From Rhodothermales bacterium (GTDB lineage Bacteria > Bacteroidota > Rhodothermia > Rhodothermales > JANQRZ01), in the NCBI GenBank assembly GCA_039944855.1, contig JBDUXZ010000020.1, positions 248,001 to 312,000 of the forward strand: a DNA stretch of 64,000 nt, read 5' to 3'. Made by a program: the position numbers and the translations under genes. Under the pieces are notes generated by a model. It saw nothing but the letters and a program-made list of their open reading frames with translations. It was not told where the DNA came from and did not search any database. Position 1 is the stretch's first letter. Every line of letters begins with the position of its first letter. Positions 24,455-33,915 of this stretch are shown here, piece by piece.

Positions 24455-26653
24455 ATGCGCCTCCTGCTCCCTGCTCTCCTGCTGTGCTGTGCCGCCGTGT
24501 GGGGCCCCGCCGCGTTCGGGCAGCGGGCGGCGGTGGTGGGCGTCGTCGCGGACGCCGAGAGCGGCGAGGGGCTCGCGGGCGTCAACGTGGTCGTCGAGAG
24601 CGAGGACGGGCGGCAGTTCGGGCGGGCGACGGACCGGGACGGCGGCTTCGCGTTCGCGGGCCTGCTGCCGGGGCGCTACACGCTCGCGGCGACGTTCCTC
24701 GGCTACGAACCGTTCGCGGACACGCTCGCGGTGGACTTCGGGGACCGGGTCGAGCTGGCGATCACGCTGAGCCCCGACGAGGCCGAGCTGGCGGCCGTCA
24801 CTGTCGAAAGCGAGGGCCTCGCGCCGACGGCCTCGCCCGCCGGACTGATCCGCGTCCGCCCGGCCGATATCGCACTCATCCCCTCGCCCGACCTCAGCGC
24901 CGACCTCGCGAGCTTCCTCACCGTGCAGCCCGGCATCGTCACCGTCGGCGACCGCGGCGGGCAGCTCTACGTCCGCGGCGGCACGCCGACGGAGAACCTC
25001 GTGCTCGTCGACGGGATGCGGCTGTTCCAGCCGTTCCACATCGTCGGGTTCTATTCCGCGTTTCCGGCCGAGATCGTGCAGACGGCCGACGTCTACGCCG
25101 GTGGCTTCGGCGCGCGCTACGGCGGGCGGATCTCGTCGGTGATCGACGTGCAGACGCGGAATGGCGACAAGCAGCGCTTCGGCGGGGCGGCGTCGGTGGC
25201 CCCGTTCCTGACTTCGATCCGCGTCGAGGGGCCGGTCGTCCGCGACGAGGCGTCGTTCGTGGTGAGCGTGCGCGAGTCCGTCGTCGAGCGCGTGGCGGAG
25301 GAGGTCCTGGGAGAGCCGCTCCCGTACCGCTTCGGCGATGCCTTCGCCAAGTTCCACGCCTTCACCGGGCCGGCCTCGTTCGTCACCTTCTCCGGTCTCC
25401 GCACGACGGATTCGGGCGACATCAGCGGTTCCGCCGACGAGCGGACCCGCGTCGACTGGACGAACGAGGCCGCCGGCGCCCGCTTCTTCTACCTCCCGAC
25501 CTCGCTCGCGGCCGCGCTCGACGTGACGGTGAACTACTCGGCCTACCGCTCGTCGTTCGAGCCCGAGCGCGCCCCGGCCCGCGACGCCGACGTGAAGAGC
25601 TTCGGCGGGACGTTCGGCCTCGCCTACTTCCTCGACCGCGCCGACGTCCGCCTCGGCTTCGGCGGGCAGACGCTGAACTTCGACTACACCTTCGACCGCG
25701 CCGGCCGCCCGGCGGCGGAGAACACGACGGAGGGCCACGCCTTCATCGAGGCCGATTTCGACCTCGGGCGCGGGGTGCGCGTCGAGCCGGGGCTGCGGAT
25801 GCAGTCGTTCCCCGCGCAGCGGCGGTCCGTCTCGCTGGAGCCGCGCCTCCGCGCCTCGTGGGCGGCGAGCCCGGCGACGACGCTCAGCGCCGCGTTCGGC
25901 GTCTACCGGCAGGAGATCATCGGGCTCACGAACGAGCGCGACATCGGCGACGTGTTCCTCGCGTGGGCCTCGATCCCCCAGGGTGCGCCGACGCCGCGCG
26001 CGCTCCACGCGATCCTCGGCGTCGAGACGCGGCCCGTGGCGGGGCTGGAGCTGAGCGCCGAGGGCTACGCCAAGCAACTCGCCGACGTGCAGGTGCTCCT
26101 TGGCGACCGCGGGCTCGTGCGCTCGCACGGCGAGGTCTACGGGCTCGACCTGCGGGCGACGTGGCGCCGCGCCCCGCTCTACCTCTACGCCGGCTACGGC
26201 CTCTCCGCCTCCGAATACCGCAACGCGCGCGAGGACTACCGCCCGCCGCACGACCGCCGCCACCGCTTCAACCTCGTCGGCGAGTGGACGCGCGGGGCGT
26301 GGCGGCTGGCGGCGCGCTGGCAGCTCACGTCCGGCCGCCCGTTCACCCGCCTCCTCGGCGTTTACGACGACCTCGGGACGGTCGAGCAGAGCGGCGGCTT
26401 CGTCACCGAGCCCGGCGCGCCGACCGTCCTGACCGAAGCGGCGCCGTTCCGCGGCCTCACGCCCGCGTACTACCGGCTCGACCTCTCGCTGGAGCGGGAC
26501 TTCGCCTTCCGCGCCGCCCTCCTCACGCTGCAGGCCAGCGTCATCAACGCCACCGACCGCGCCAACTTCTTCTACTACGACACCTTCCGCGCCGACCGCG
26601 TCGACCAGTTCCCGCTCATCCCCTCGCTCGGCCTCCGCGTCGAAGTCCGATGA
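24455..26653 (+). CDS. TonB-dependent receptor with carboxypeptidase-like regulatory domain
   Basis: A 732-residue outer-membrane receptor: signal peptide (residues 1-23), carboxypeptidase-D-like regulatory domain (about 25-105, VGVVADAESGEGLAGVNV...), plug (about 120-260, with QLYVRGGTPTENLVLVDGM), then a beta-barrel ending in an aromatic strand (LGLRVEVR). It is translationally coupled to the next lipoprotein gene by ATGA at 26650-26653. Such pairs import nutrients of unknown type; no substrate motif was recognised. Confidence 0.92.
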   Translation: MRLLLPALLLCCAAVWGPAAFGQRAAVVGVVADAESGEGLAGVNVVVESEDGRQFGRATDRDGGFAFAGLLPGRYTLAATFLGYEPFADTLAVDFGDRVELAITLSPDEAELAAVTVESEGLAPTASPAGLIRVRPADIALIPSPDLSADLASFLTVQPGIVTVGDRGGQLYVRGGTPTENLVLVDGMRLFQPFHIVGFYSAFPAEIVQTADVYAGGFGARYGGRISSVIDVQTRNGDKQRFGGAASVAPFLTSIRVEGPVVRDEASFVVSVRESVVERVAEEVLGEPLPYRFGDAFAKFHAFTGPASFVTFSGLRTTDSGDISGSADERTRVDWTNEAAGARFFYLPTSLAAALDVTVNYSAYRSSFEPERAPARDADVKSFGGTFGLAYFLDRADVRLGFGGQTLNFDYTFDRAGRPAAENTTEGHAFIEADFDLGRGVRVEPGLRMQSFPAQRRSVSLEPRLRASWAASPATTLSAAFGVYRQEIIGLTNERDIGDVFLAWASIPQGAPTPRALHAILGVETRPVAGLELSAEGYAKQLADVQVLLGDRGLVRSHGEVYGLDLRATWRRAPLYLYAGYGLSASEYRNAREDYRPPHDRRHRFNLVGEWTRGAWRLAARWQLTSGRPFTRLLGVYDDLGTVEQSGGFVTEPGAPTVLTEAAPFRGLTPAYYRLDLSLERDFAFRAALLTLQASVINATDRANFFYYDTFRADRVDQFPLIPSLGLRVEVR

Positions 26654-27483
26654 GCGCTGACCGCCTGCGCCCCTTCCCCGCGCTCGTCCTCCTCGCTGCC
26701 CTCCTCGCCGCCGGGTGCAGCGACGCCTTCGACCCGTTCGTGGAAGCGGAGCCGGCGTTCGCGCTTTACGGCTTCCTCGACGCGCGGCGGGACACGCAGT
26801 TCGTCCGCGTACAGCCCGTCACCGACTTGGATACGAACCGCGTCACGGCCCGCGTGACCTCGACGGCGCTGGGGACGGGAGAGCGGATCGCGTGGCGGGA
26901 CTCGCTCGTGCTGCTCGATGACGGGACGCTCGGGACCGTGTTCTACGCCCCGTTCCGCCCCGAGCCGGGCGTGCGGTACCGGGTCGAAGCCGCGCTGCCG
27001 GGTGTGCCCGGCGTGGGGAGCGCCGCCGAGATCACGGTTCCCGCGGAGGCGGATCTCCGCGTCCCCGCGCCGAGTGTGGTCGACGGGATCGTGACGCAGG
27101 GGCTGGTGCTGGAGGGCGACCTGCGGCCCCGCGACGTGCGCGTCACGTACACGGTGCAGCGGGTCAGCGGCGGCGAGCCCGTCCCGTTCAGCTTCGAGTA
27201 CGTCTCCCGCTCGGTCCCGTCGGCGGGGGGCTTCGAGGTCGTCGTGAACCTCCTGCGCGATGCGCGGGCGATCCGCACGGTGCTCGGCGTCGAGCCGGGG
27301 GACGGGCAGAGCGTCGCCCTCGTGGACCTCCAATTGAATTACGACCTCGTCGACGAGCGCGGCGGCGTCGTGTCGAGCGGGCTGGGCGCGTTCGGCGCGG
27401 CGGCCTGCTTTGAGACCGGGTGGACGCTCGCGCCGGCGGCGGTCGAGGCCATCGGCTTCGTGGACGCGCAGGGCGGGGCGTGA
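26650..27483 (+). CDS. DUF4249-like lipoprotein partner of the TonB receptor
   Basis: A 277-residue lipoprotein (AAGCSD, Cys23) with a beta-sandwich-rich body (VRVQPVTDLDTNRV..., VYYRVEAALPGVPGVGSAAEITVPAE). It overlaps the receptor stop by 4 bp (ATGA), so both proteins are made together. DUF4249 proteins act as surface lipoproteins paired with receptors lacking SusD; that assignment rests on position and overall shape, not on a clear signature. Confidence 0.72.
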   Translation: MSADRLRPFPALVLLAALLAAGCSDAFDPFVEAEPAFALYGFLDARRDTQFVRVQPVTDLDTNRVTARVTSTALGTGERIAWRDSLVLLDDGTLGTVFYAPFRPEPGVRYRVEAALPGVPGVGSAAEITVPAEADLRVPAPSVVDGIVTQGLVLEGDLRPRDVRVTYTVQRVSGGEPVPFSFEYVSRSVPSAGGFEVVVNLLRDARAIRTVLGVEPGDGQSVALVDLQLNYDLVDERGGVVSSGLGAFGAAACFETGWTLAPAAVEAIGFVDAQGGA

Positions 27484-27545
27484 GGGCATCGCGAGGAACG
27501 GCGGCCCGCTGTGCGGTAGCTTGCGGCTCCCGATCCCCCGACCCC

Positions 27546-28262
27546 ATGCGCACGCTCGTCATCATCCCCGCCTTCAACGAGGCCCGCTCGATTGGCCGCG
27601 TCATCGGCGACATCCCCGACCACGTCGCCGAAGTCGTCGTCGTCAACAACGCGTCGACGGACGAGACGGAGCGGAACGCGGCGGCGGCCGGTGCGACCGT
27701 CCTCCGCGAAGACCGGCAGGGCTACGGCTGGGCCTGCCTCCGCGGCATCGATTACGCCCGCACCCGTACCCCCGACGTCGTCGTCTTCCTCGACGGCGAC
27801 TACAGCGACCACCCCGACGAACTCGACCTCCTCCTCGCCCCGATCCGCCGCGGCGAGGCCGATTTCGTCGTCGGCTCCCGCGTGACGGGGGAGCGGGAGC
27901 CGGGCGCGATGCTGCCGCAGGCGCTCGTCGGCAACCGGCTCGCGTGCGCGCTGATGCGCTGGCTGTGGGGCGCGCGCTTCACCGACCTCGGCCCGTTCCG
28001 CGCCATTCGATTCGCCGACCTCCTCGCGCTCGGGATGCAGGACACGACGTATGGCTGGACCGTCGAGATGCAGATCAAAGCGGTGCGGGCGGGGCTGCGC
28101 TGCGCCGAGGTGCCGGTGTCGTACCGCCGCCGCATCGGCGTCTCGAAGATCACGGGCACGCTCGCCGGCACGGCGAAAGCGTCGGCCAAGATTCTGTGGA
28201 CGATCGGGCGCTACGCCGTCGCCCCGGCGCCCGGGCGTCGCGTGCCGGGCGCCGGGCGCTGA
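27546..28262 (+). CDS. Family 2 glycosyltransferase (polyprenol-phosphate type)
   Basis: A 238-residue inverting glycosyltransferase with the GT-A fold start RTLVIIPAFNEARSIGRVI, NNASTD, the DxD-type DGDYSDHPDEL and the C-terminal TVEMQIKAVRAGLRCAEVPVSYRRRIGVSKI signature. It resembles dolichol-phosphate-mannose/undecaprenyl-phosphate glucosyltransferases but lacks C-terminal transmembrane helices. TAGCTTG 22 nt upstream could be a -7 element. Confidence 0.9.
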   Translation: MRTLVIIPAFNEARSIGRVIGDIPDHVAEVVVVNNASTDETERNAAAAGATVLREDRQGYGWACLRGIDYARTRTPDVVVFLDGDYSDHPDELDLLLAPIRRGEADFVVGSRVTGEREPGAMLPQALVGNRLACALMRWLWGARFTDLGPFRAIRFADLLALGMQDTTYGWTVEMQIKAVRAGLRCAEVPVSYRRRIGVSKITGTLAGTAKASAKILWTIGRYAVAPAPGRRVPGAGR

Positions 28263-28403
28263 AAAGGGCTGTCGGGGGTGGCGCGACGGCGACGGAGGCG
28301 TTATCCTATGGAAGCGCTTCCGAAACTTTGGGTCGCCCCGATGCTTCTGTATCTTGGCGGGCCCGGCCCCGTCCCATCGCTCATCTTACCTGACCCCGCG
28401 TAC

Positions 28404-29342
28404 ATGAAGTATAAGATCTGGTTCAACGGCGAACTCGTCGCCTACGAAGACGCGACCATCCACGTCCTTTCCCACGTCGTCCACTACGGCTCCTCCGTGT
28501 TCGAGGGGATCCGCTGTTACAACACCGAGAACGGCCCCGCCATCTTCCGCCTTCGTGAGCACATGAAGCGGCTCGTGGACTCGGCGAAGATCCACCGGAT
28601 GGAGATCCCGTATTCGCTGGACGAGCTCTGCGACGCCTGCGTCGCGACCGTGGCCGAGAGCGAGCTGAAGGCGTGCTACCTCCGGCCGATCGTCTTCCGC
28701 GGGCACGGGCCGATGGGCGTGAACCCGCTGAACAACCCGGTCGAAACGGTGATCGCGGTGTGGGAGTGGGGGAAGTACCTCGGCCCCGAAGCCCTCGAGC
28801 AGGGCGTCGACGTGCAGGTGTCGTCGTGGAGCCGGAACGCGCCGAACACGACGCCGTCGTTAGCGAAGGCGGGCGCGAACTACCTCAACGCCTCGCTCAT
28901 CAAGATGGAGGCGATCAAGAACGGGTATTCCGAAGGCATCGCCCTCTCCGTGGACGGCCTGCTCTCGGAGGGCAGCGGCGAGAACCTGTTCATCGTCAAG
29001 AGCGGCAAGCTCTACACGCCGCCGACCGGCCTCTCCGTGCTGCCGGGCATCACGCGGGACACCATCATCACGCTCGCGAAGGAGCGCGGCTATTCGGTCG
29101 AGGAGAAGCTGATCCCGCGCGAGGCGCTCTACATCGCCGACGAGCTGTTCTTCACCGGCACCGCCGCTGAGGTCACGCCCGTCCGCTCGGTCGATCAGAT
29201 CACCGTCGGCGCGGGCCGGCGTGGGCCGATCACGGCGGAGCTGCAGGCCGCGTACCTCGACGTCGTCGAGGGCCGCTCCGAGCACACCGAGTGGCTGCAG
29301 GTCGTCGAGCCGAAGGCGAAGGCCGAAGAGATCACGGCCTGA
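28404..29342 (+). CDS. ilvE: Branched-chain amino acid aminotransferase
   Basis: A 312-residue class IV PLP aminotransferase for the last step of Leu/Ile/Val synthesis. Lys155 in SLAKAGANY is the PLP lysine, with the flanking [20 protein letters not shown] and [16 protein letters not shown] motifs of IlvE. ATG 28404 ([12 protein letters not shown]) is the family start. A strong terminator follows at 29379-29410. Confidence 0.96.
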   Translation: MKYKIWFNGELVAYEDATIHVLSHVVHYGSSVFEGIRCYNTENGPAIFRLREHMKRLVDSAKIHRMEIPYSLDELCDACVATVAESELKACYLRPIVFRGHGPMGVNPLNNPVETVIAVWEWGKYLGPEALEQGVDVQVSSWSRNAPNTTPSLAKAGANYLNASLIKMEAIKNGYSEGIALSVDGLLSEGSGENLFIVKSGKLYTPPTGLSVLPGITRDTIITLAKERGYSVEEKLIPREALYIADELFFTGTAAEVTPVRSVDQITVGAGRRGPITAELQAAYLDVVEGRSEHTEWLQVVEPKAKAEEITA

Positions 29343-29378
29343 GCGCCGCCGGCAAGCGCCGAAGGCAGCAAGCGTTTC

Positions 29379-29410
29379 GAGGGCGGACCGGGGCATCCCG
29401 GTCCGCCCTC
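29379..29410 (+). terminator. Terminator after ilvE
   Basis: GAGGGCGGACCGGG (29379-29392) and CCCGGTCCGCCCTC (29397-29410) form a perfect 14-bp stem with loop GCAT, 37 bp past the stop. No T-run follows, as for most hairpins here. Confidence 0.75.
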
Positions 29411-29523
29411 CGTCGTGTCTGGCGGCGCAGCGGATCCGGCAAACGCTGTTGTTTTTTAAGGATTGAGTGGAGTAGGTTGATACTTTCCAGCGTCGCGTCG
29501 ACCCTCCCCTATCCGGTACTCCC

Positions 29524-30426
29524 ATGCTGAAGCGTGCGCTCGCCCTGCTCGTCTGCCTCCCCGTTCTCGCACTTCCGGCGCTGGCCCAGCCCGACATCGG
29601 CGCGGCCCCGCTCTACGGGACGGCCAACCTCAGCGCGGGCTTCTCCCCGGACCCGTTCGTGACGCAGGTGGTGGCCGGCGGCAACAGCCAGAACCCAATC
29701 AGCGGGACGGGCTGCGTCGGTTACCTCAACATGGTGCAGCCCGACATCGACCTCAACTACACGGCGGGGAGCTACCCGCTCACGATCTCGGCTGACTCGG
29801 CGACCGATACGGCCCTCCTCATCAACCAGCCCGACGGGACGTGGGTCTGCGACGACGACAGCGGCGACGGCTCGAACCCGAGCGTCCGGTTCACGAGCCC
29901 GCAGAGCGGCAACTACAACATCTGGGTGACGACGTACAACGCGAACGCGCAGGCCCCCGCGACCGTCCGCATCACCGAGCAGAACACGGCCGCCGTTACC
30001 CCGACCGCGACTACGTCGAGCCAGCCGAACATCGGAGCCACGCCGCTCTACGGCACGGTGAACCTCGCGGCCGGCTTCAACCCCGACCCGCAGATCACGA
30101 ACGTACAGGCGGGCGGCAGCGATGCGAACCCGATCTCCGGGGCGGGGTGCGCGGGCTACATCAACGCCTCGCAGCCGGACATCGACGTGAACTACTCGGC
30201 GGGCTCGTACCCACTCTACATCTACGTGCGGGCCTCGTCCGACACGACCCTCCTCGTGAACCTCCCCGACGGCTCGTGGGTGTGCAGCGATGACGCGAGC
30301 GGGCGCGATCCGGTGATCCACCTCGCGCAGCCGCAGTCGGGCAACTACAACGTGTGGGTCGGGACGTACAGCGCGGGGACGACGCAGCAGGCCGGGATCT
30401 ACCTTTCCGAAGTGGCGCCGAAGTAG
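29524..30426 (+). CDS. Secreted protein of two tandem duplicated domains
   Basis: A 300-residue exported protein: signal peptide (residues 1-22), then two near-identical units at about 22-157 and 166-300. Each starts QP(D/N)IGA(A/T)PLYGT and contains GAGC(V/A)GY(L/I)N, QPDID(L/V)NY and SGNYN(I/V)WV. A pair of conserved cysteines per unit (GTGC...WVC; GAGC...WVC) suggests one disulfide each. The repeated PQSGNYNVWVGTY end resembles a pre-peptidase/PPC-like beta-sandwich. No catalytic residue was seen; function unknown. Confidence 0.8.
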   Translation: MLKRALALLVCLPVLALPALAQPDIGAAPLYGTANLSAGFSPDPFVTQVVAGGNSQNPISGTGCVGYLNMVQPDIDLNYTAGSYPLTISADSATDTALLINQPDGTWVCDDDSGDGSNPSVRFTSPQSGNYNIWVTTYNANAQAPATVRITEQNTAAVTPTATTSSQPNIGATPLYGTVNLAAGFNPDPQITNVQAGGSDANPISGAGCAGYINASQPDIDVNYSAGSYPLYIYVRASSDTTLLVNLPDGSWVCSDDASGRDPVIHLAQPQSGNYNVWVGTYSAGTTQQAGIYLSEVAPK

Positions 30427-30440
30427 CGCCACAGCGAGCG

Positions 30441-30959
30441 CTACACCGCCTCCGAGCTGCGGAGCTTCTCCAGCAGGTCCGAGAGCGTGCGGTGCTCCTC
30501 CTCGGTGAGGGTGGCGGTGAGGTGGCGCGTCACCTCGCCGACCGGCCGGTCAGCTTTCTTCAGTCGCTGCAACCCCTCATCGGTGATGCAGACCTCGACG
30601 ATGCGGCGGTCGTGCGCGGCGCGGCGACGGTCGATGAGGCCGGCGCGTTGGAGGCGGTTGAGCAGGCGCGTCACATCGGGCGTCCGGTCCAGCAGGCGCT
30701 CGCCGATGTAGCTGCACGTGGCGCGGTCGGGGTGCCGCCCGCGCAGGATGCGGAGGACGTTGTACTGCGCCGGCGTGAGGTCGACGTCGGAGAGGGCCGC
30801 GGCGAGCTCGCCCATGAGCCACGGGTACGTCACCATCACGTTGAGCATCGCCTCTTGTGCGGGCGATTCGAAGTGGTCCTGCTTGATGAGGTCGGACAGC
30901 GTGCTCACGGCGTCGGCGTCGGATGGGGGAGGGGGCCCTGTGGAGCGCGGAAGATACAT
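30441..30959 (-). CDS. MarR-family transcriptional regulator
   Basis: A MarR winged helix-turn-helix regulator. The conserved body is IKQDHFESPAQEAMLNVMVTYPWL...LTPAQYNVLRIL...LLDRTPDVTRLLNRLQRAGLIDRRRAAHDRR. ATG 30959 gives 172 residues with a Pro-rich non-conserved lead; a GTG at 30906-30908 gives 155 residues starting just before the conserved part and is more likely, because TATCTTCC (30950-30957, minus strand) then sits at a -7-like distance. An IS5-type element has inserted 24 bp upstream of 30959 (target TTA at 30981-30983), which must have changed upstream regulatory sequence. Confidence 0.9.
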   Translation of the reverse strand: MYLPRSTGPPPPSDADAVSTLSDLIKQDHFESPAQEAMLNVMVTYPWLMGELAAALSDVDLTPAQYNVLRILRGRHPDRATCSYIGERLLDRTPDVTRLLNRLQRAGLIDRRRAAHDRRIVEVCITDEGLQRLKKADRPVGEVTRHLTATLTEEEHRTLSDLLEKLRSSEAV

Positions 30960-30983
30960 GATTGTTCCGACGACTAGTGGTTA

Positions 30984-31848
30984 GAAGCTGTTTGGGATTA
31001 GCGGATGCGGTTGAGCATCAGCCGCGTCATGGCGAGTTGGATCATCGCTTCGCTCGTCGCGCAGAGCCGCTCGTGATCCTTCGAGAGCCGGCGATACCCC
31101 TCCAGCCAAGCGAACGTCCGCTCTACGACCCACCGCTTCTCGAGCACGGAGAACCCCCGGCGCCCCGGCTCCCGCTCGACGACGTGCCACAGCCACCCGA
31201 ACACGCGCCAGACCAACCCCGGCGGCGTGCCCCGGTAGCCCGCATCGGCGAAGACGACCTCCAGGCGCGGCACTCGCCCTTGTATCCGGTCGAGCACGCG
31301 CGGGGCGTACTGGCTGTCGTTCCCGCCGGCCTCGTGGACGAGCACCGCCAAGAGCAACCCGAGCGTGTCGGTGACGATGTGGCGCTTGCGCCCCTTGACG
31401 AGCTTGCCGCCGTCGAAGCCGCGCTCGCCCCCTTGCAGCGTCGTCTTCACCGACTGGCTGTCGATGATCACGGCCGAAGGGCTCGCCTCACGCCCTGCAC
31501 GCCGGCGAGTGAGGCGTCGCATCCGCTCGTGGATGGCGGCGATCACCCCGGCGTCTCGCCAACGGCGGAAGTGGTAGTAGACGCTCTGCCAGGGCGGGAA
31601 CGGCTCGGGGAGCATGCGCCACTGGCACCCGGTCTTCGTGAGGTAGAACACGGCGTCGAGGACGAGGCGGAGGTCGTGCTTGCGTCGGCGTTGGGTATCG
31701 AGCAGCGGAGCGATAGCTTCCCACTGAGCGTCCGTCAGGTCGGAGCTAAAGCGCCGCCGTGGAGGGCGGGGCATGGCTTCGGGCGTCGTGTGAGGGGGAA
31801 CTCACAGGACGCCTGGCGGGCGCTCAGGGTCAAAGTCAAAACAGCTTC
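30984..31848. mobile_element. IS5-family insertion sequence (IS1031-like), 865 bp
   Basis: Terminal inverted repeats GAAGCTGTTT at both ends (30984-30993; complement at 31839-31848) with a TTA target duplication on each side (30981-30983, 31849-31851). TNA target sites are typical of the IS1031 group of IS5. One intact transposase gene lies on the minus strand. Ends and target duplication are intact, so the insertion is recent or still active. Confidence 0.9.
30998..31774 (-). CDS. IS5-family DDE transposase
   Basis: A 258-residue transposase in one uninterrupted frame. DDE residues are in VIIDSQSVKT, FADAGYRG and WVVERTFAWLEGYRRL, the last being the Y(2)R(3)E(6)K-like IS5 signature region. 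The N-terminal DUF4096-like domain (LTDAQWEAIAPLL, DAVFYLTKTGCQWRMLP) is present. It fits inside the inverted repeats with its stop 14 bp from the left end. Confidence 0.95.
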   Translation of the reverse strand: MPRPPRRRFSSDLTDAQWEAIAPLLDTQRRRKHDLRLVLDAVFYLTKTGCQWRMLPEPFPPWQSVYYHFRRWRDAGVIAAIHERMRRLTRRRAGREASPSAVIIDSQSVKTTLQGGERGFDGGKLVKGRKRHIVTDTLGLLLAVLVHEAGGNDSQYAPRVLDRIQGRVPRLEVVFADAGYRGTPPGLVWRVFGWLWHVVEREPGRRGFSVLEKRWVVERTFAWLEGYRRLSKDHERLCATSEAMIQLAMTRLMLNRIR

Positions 31849-31871
31849 TTAGCGTCGCACATCGACCGACG

Positions 31872-32993
31872 TCACGGCGTGTCTTCGGCCGAGCCCTCGG
31901 TCGCGGCCTCGGTCACCCCGACAGCCCGCGTCTTCCCGACGGGCAGCTCGAACGAGAACGACGAGCCGTAGCCCGGCCGGCTCTCAATGCGGAGCCGGTG
32001 CCCGTGCGCTTCGAGGATGTGCTTCACGATCGCGAGGCCGAGCCCGGTGCCGCCCTGCGCCCGGCTCCGGCTCCGGTCCACGCGGTAGAAGCGCTCCGTC
32101 AGCCGAGGGATCTCCTCCGCCGGAATCCCGATCCCGTCGTCCACGACCGCGACGCGGACGGCGCCGTCCCCCGTCATGCGTGCGGTGATCTCGACGCGCC
32201 CACCGTCGCGGTTGTACTTGATGGCGTTGTCGATGAGGTTGACGAGCACCTGCCGGAGTTGGTCGCGGTCGCCCGCGACGGGGGGGAGGTCCGGCGGGAG
32301 ACGTGGCACGACGGCGACGCCCTGCGCCTCGGCGATCGGCTCCAGCGCCTCGGCGACGTCTTCGATGAGGAGGCGCAGGCTGAAGGGCACGAACGTCATC
32401 CGCAGCTCGCCGCTCTCGATCCGCGAGATCGCGAGGAGGTCGCGGGAGAGGGTGTCGAGCCGGGTCGCGTTGCGCCCGATCTTCTCCACGAACCGGCGGT
32501 TGACGGCGGGGTCGTCGAGCGCGCCGCCGAGGAGCTGTTCGGCGAAGCCGGAGATGACGAAGATGGGCGTCTTCAGCTCGTGCGAGACGTTGCCGAGGAA
32601 GTCGCGGCGGTAGTTCTCCAGTTGCTCCAGCCGCTCGATCTCTTTCTGGAGGACGCGGGCGGCGCGGTAGACCTGCCACAGCAGCTCGTCGAGCTCGTCG
32701 CGGGCCTCGGCGGCGCGGATCTGGCCGAGGGCATCGAAGCGCCGTTTCCGCGCCTGCCGCAGCGTCGCCCGCGCCAGCTCCAGCCGCCGCGCCACAAGCG
32801 TGTGCACCGCGCCGTACGCCGCGAGCCCGGCCGCGAGCCCAACGATCGGTGCCGCGATCCACCCCGAGGGCTCCACCACGAAGAGGGCGAGGAGGGCCGC
32901 GACCGTCGTCGCCGTGGCGGTGAGCACCGCCGTTCGGAAAGCGAGCCGATTGAGCCGGCGCGCCGGGAGCGGGGCAGGGAGGGCGTCGGGCAT
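31872..32993 (-). CDS. phoR: PhoR-like membrane sensor histidine kinase
   Basis: A 373-residue sensor kinase. Two transmembrane segments (about 22-40 and 47-66) with almost no periplasmic loop are followed by a linker, the dimerisation/phosphoacceptor helix (His138 in NVSHELKTP), and an ATPase domain with N box NLIDNAIKYN, G boxes DDGIGIP and GGTGLGLAIV. It precedes, in transcription order, no gene but follows the response regulator gene by 46 bp on the same strand, so the two form an operon. PhoR is assigned by resemblance to phosphate-type kinases; the signal is not shown by the sequence. Confidence 0.88.
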   Translation of the reverse strand: MPDALPAPLPARRLNRLAFRTAVLTATATTVAALLALFVVEPSGWIAAPIVGLAAGLAAYGAVHTLVARRLELARATLRQARKRRFDALGQIRAAEARDELDELLWQVYRAARVLQKEIERLEQLENYRRDFLGNVSHELKTPIFVISGFAEQLLGGALDDPAVNRRFVEKIGRNATRLDTLSRDLLAISRIESGELRMTFVPFSLRLLIEDVAEALEPIAEAQGVAVVPRLPPDLPPVAGDRDQLRQVLVNLIDNAIKYNRDGGRVEITARMTGDGAVRVAVVDDGIGIPAEEIPRLTERFYRVDRSRSRAQGGTGLGLAIVKHILEAHGHRLRIESRPGYGSSFSFELPVGKTRAVGVTEAATEGSAEDTP

Positions 32994-33039
32994 AGCGGAG
33001 GGCGAGCGCAGGATGAGGCCAAGCTACGACGCCCGCTCC

Positions 33040-33765
33040 CTACGCCATCGACTCGTTGAGCTTGTAGCCGACGCCTTTCACGGTCTCGATGTAGTCGCTC
33101 CCAATCTTCTCCCGGATCTTGCGGACGTGCACGTCGACGGTCCGGTCCACGACGTAGACGTCCGGCCCCCAGACCTGGTTGAGCAGGTCCTCGCGCGTGA
33201 ACACCTTGCCGGGGTGCGAGGCGAGGAAGTAGAGCAGCTCGAACTCCTTGCGCGGCAGGCGGAACGTCTCCTCGGCGTCGGTTCCCGGCTCGCGCGTGAC
33301 GAGGTAACGGTCGCGGTCGACGACGAGGTCGTGGACGCGGAGCTGGCTCGTGGTGGCGGCCTCGGTGCGCTCGGTGCGGCGGAGGAGCGCGCGGACGTGG
33401 GAGACGAGGAGGTTCGGCGAGGTCGGCTTCGTGAGGTAGTCGTCGGCGCCGGCGTCGAGGCCGAGGATCTCGTCGCGCTCGTCGCTCCGGGCGGTGAGCA
33501 TGAGGATGGGCGTGAGGCGGAGGTTCGCGTCCTCGCGCAGGCGCTGGCACGTCTCGAGCCCGTCCATCTTCGGCATCATGATGTCGAGCACGACGACGTC
33601 CGGCCGCTCGGCGCGGGCGATGCGGAGGCCTTCGGCGCCGTCCTGCGCGGTGAGCACGTCGAAGCCCTCACGCCGGAGCGCATACGAGAGCAGCTCCAGC
33701 AGGTCCTCTTCGTCGTCGACGAGGAGGATCGTACCGGAGGTGAGGTCGAACGAGGGGTCGGCCAC
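33040..33765 (-). CDS. phoB: PhoB-like response regulator
   Basis: A 241-residue OmpR-family regulator: receiver domain (ILLVDDEEDL...VVVLDIMMPKMDG, phosphoacceptor Asp61, then DEILGLDAGADDYLTKP) and winged-helix DNA-binding domain (LPRKEFELLYFLASHPGKVFTREDLLNQVWG). The start is taken as GTG 33763-33765 because a -7-like TACTTTG (33795-33801) lies inside the longer alternative beginning at ATG 33822. The partner kinase is 46 bp downstream. Confidence 0.9.
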   Translation of the reverse strand: MADPSFDLTSGTILLVDDEEDLLELLSYALRREGFDVLTAQDGAEGLRIARAERPDVVVLDIMMPKMDGLETCQRLREDANLRLTPILMLTARSDERDEILGLDAGADDYLTKPTSPNLLVSHVRALLRRTERTEAATTSQLRVHDLVVDRDRYLVTREPGTDAEETFRLPRKEFELLYFLASHPGKVFTREDLLNQVWGPDVYVVDRTVDVHVRKIREKIGSDYIETVKGVGYKLNESMA

Positions 33766-33794
33766 AGCGGTGGGAGTTGGACGGCACAGAACCG

Positions 33795-33801
33795 CAAAGT
33801 A
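33795..33801 (-). promoter_or_regulatory. -7 promoter element of the two-component operon
   Basis: TACTTTGCGG on the minus strand, identical over 10 bases to the element before the gene at 43535, and 29 nt before the proposed GTG start. No TTG at -33 distance. Confidence 0.45.
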
Positions 33802-33915
33802 CTCGCCGGTCCGTTCGCCCACTTTACCGCAGCGTTAAGAGAAGAGGGCGGGGAGGGGAGAAGGAGGGAAAGGAGAGAGGGGAGGGGACGAGCGCGACCG
33901 ACGGCGGCTAGCTTC

